Positions 5,629 to 6,066 of a stretch of DNA of 6,066 nt are shown here, one piece after another. The notes beneath the pieces were generated by a model that saw only the letters and a list, made by a program, of their open reading frames with translations, was not told the DNA's origin and did no database searches. Positions within the stretch are counted from its first letter, which is position 1. Every line of letters starts with the position of its first letter. This DNA is from SKVL01 sp051745565 (GTDB taxonomy: Bacteria; Patescibacteriota; Minisyncoccia; Phycocordibacterales; CSBR16-193): NCBI GenBank assembly GCA_051745565.1, contig JBNJEF010000038.1, positions 1-6,066 on the forward strand, given 5' to 3'. Both the position numbers and the translations under genes were made by a program.

Positions 5629-6066
5629 ATGAAAAAAATGATCTCTTATGCTAAAAACCCTTTTATCTGGGTTATTATCTTACTTTTGGTTTTTTTGGTC
5701 CTTTGGAGAACTGATTCTAAAAAGGAGCTTGATATTGATGTTGAAAAGGTAGATAGAAGGGACATTGCTGAGGAGGTAAGCGGTACTGCTCGCGTAGCGG
5801 CCGATGAGGAGCTTGATCTTTCTTTTGAAGTTTCGGGTGTAATAAATGAGATATTGGTTGAAGAAGGGGACACGGTCAGTTCGGGTGATCCATTAGCGCG
5901 CTTAGATACCGATATTCGTGAGTCTGAGGTTGAAAGTGCTGAGGCCAACCTCAGGTCTGCCAAGGCCAAAATGAATGAATTGGAGGCGGGTCTGACCGAG
6001 GAAGATAAAGAGGCGCTGGAGACGAAGGTTCAATCCGCTTTAGTTTCCATGGAAAATGCCAAAAGT
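5629..6066 (+). CDS. Efflux-type membrane fusion (periplasmic adaptor) protein, N-terminal part
   Basis: The first 146 residues are visible; the frame is open at the right edge. They show a basic N-terminus, one membrane helix (about residues 11-27), a linker, and the first half of a barrel-sandwich (lipoyl-like) domain: LDLSFEVSGVINEILVEEGD (62-81) followed by TVSSGDPLARLDTD (82-95). From about residue 96 the sequence becomes charged and heptad-like (ESEVESAEANLRSAKAKMNE), the rising arm of the alpha-hairpin. This is the order seen in HlyD/MacA/RND adaptor proteins, which link an inner-membrane pump to the outside. In a cell lacking an outer membrane it would resemble the adaptor of a MacB-like ABC exporter. 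A permease and ATPase would be expected downstream, outside the window. The family is clear; the pump type is inferred. Confidence 0.85.
   Translation, partial: MKKMISYAKNPFIWVIILLLVFLVLWRTDSKKELDIDVEKVDRRDIAEEVSGTARVAADEELDLSFEVSGVINEILVEEGDTVSSGDPLARLDTDIRESEVESAEANLRSAKAKMNELEAGLTEEDKEALETKVQSALVSMENAKS

Noticed and set aside
5646..5969. 107-codon minus-strand open frame across the adaptor gene
   Set aside because: It is antisense to a clear membrane fusion protein and is Ser-rich low-complexity sequence without any recognisable motif.

Overview
This window carries eight plus-strand coding regions and no RNA gene, CRISPR array or insertion sequence that I can see. The make-up suggests a small-genome bacterium of the Patescibacteria (Candidate Phyla Radiation) type. 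Genes are tightly packed and point one way. Most products are membrane proteins or single-helix-anchored exported enzymes. A membrane protein with a C-terminal DUF2914-like domain and an HPP-family protein of unusual form also fit. The lineage is inferred, not proven. TGA is used as a stop for three genes (2838-2840, 3852-3854, 4451-4453), which argues against the TGA-recoded Gracilibacteria and SR1 lineages.

Left end (1-898): the last 35 codons of an unidentified gene with an acidic tail, followed after 12 bases by a complete gene of the polysaccharide pyruvyl transferase family. This second gene is much more AT-rich than everything after it. Sampled lines run at about 20-25% GC, against about 37-48% in the other genes sampled. 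It looks like a recently acquired surface-glycan gene, probably from the edge of a polysaccharide cluster to the left.

Middle (953-3854): a membrane-anchored protein joining an OB-fold-like domain to a staphylococcal-type nuclease with all its catalytic residues; a membrane-anchored, coiled-coil, VanY-type D,D-/L,D-carboxypeptidase; and an integral membrane protein whose N-terminal half looks like an HPP-family transporter and whose C-terminal half looks like a poreless voltage-sensor domain with an S4-like arginine ladder. This last architecture is the most unusual item in the window.

Right end (3866-6066): a Nudix hydrolase of the ADP-ribose pyrophosphatase type, a seven-helix membrane protein ending in a DUF2914-like domain, and the first 146 codons of a membrane fusion (periplasmic adaptor) protein that runs out of the window and probably belongs to an efflux or macrolide-type ABC exporter.

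Regulation: several genes have a -10 hexamer only 8-9 bases before the ATG and no Shine-Dalgarno sequence, as expected for leaderless mRNAs. The 9-mer TGTTATAAT (extended -10) occurs exactly at 1891-1899 and 2853-2861, with a near copy at 5611-5619. Other genes (122, 953, 2910) have Shine-Dalgarno-like purine tracts. The window therefore seems to mix leaderless and led transcripts, and many genes appear to have their own promoter even though they run head to tail. The shared theme is the cell envelope: surface glycan, peptidoglycan trimming, extracellular DNA degradation, transport and export.
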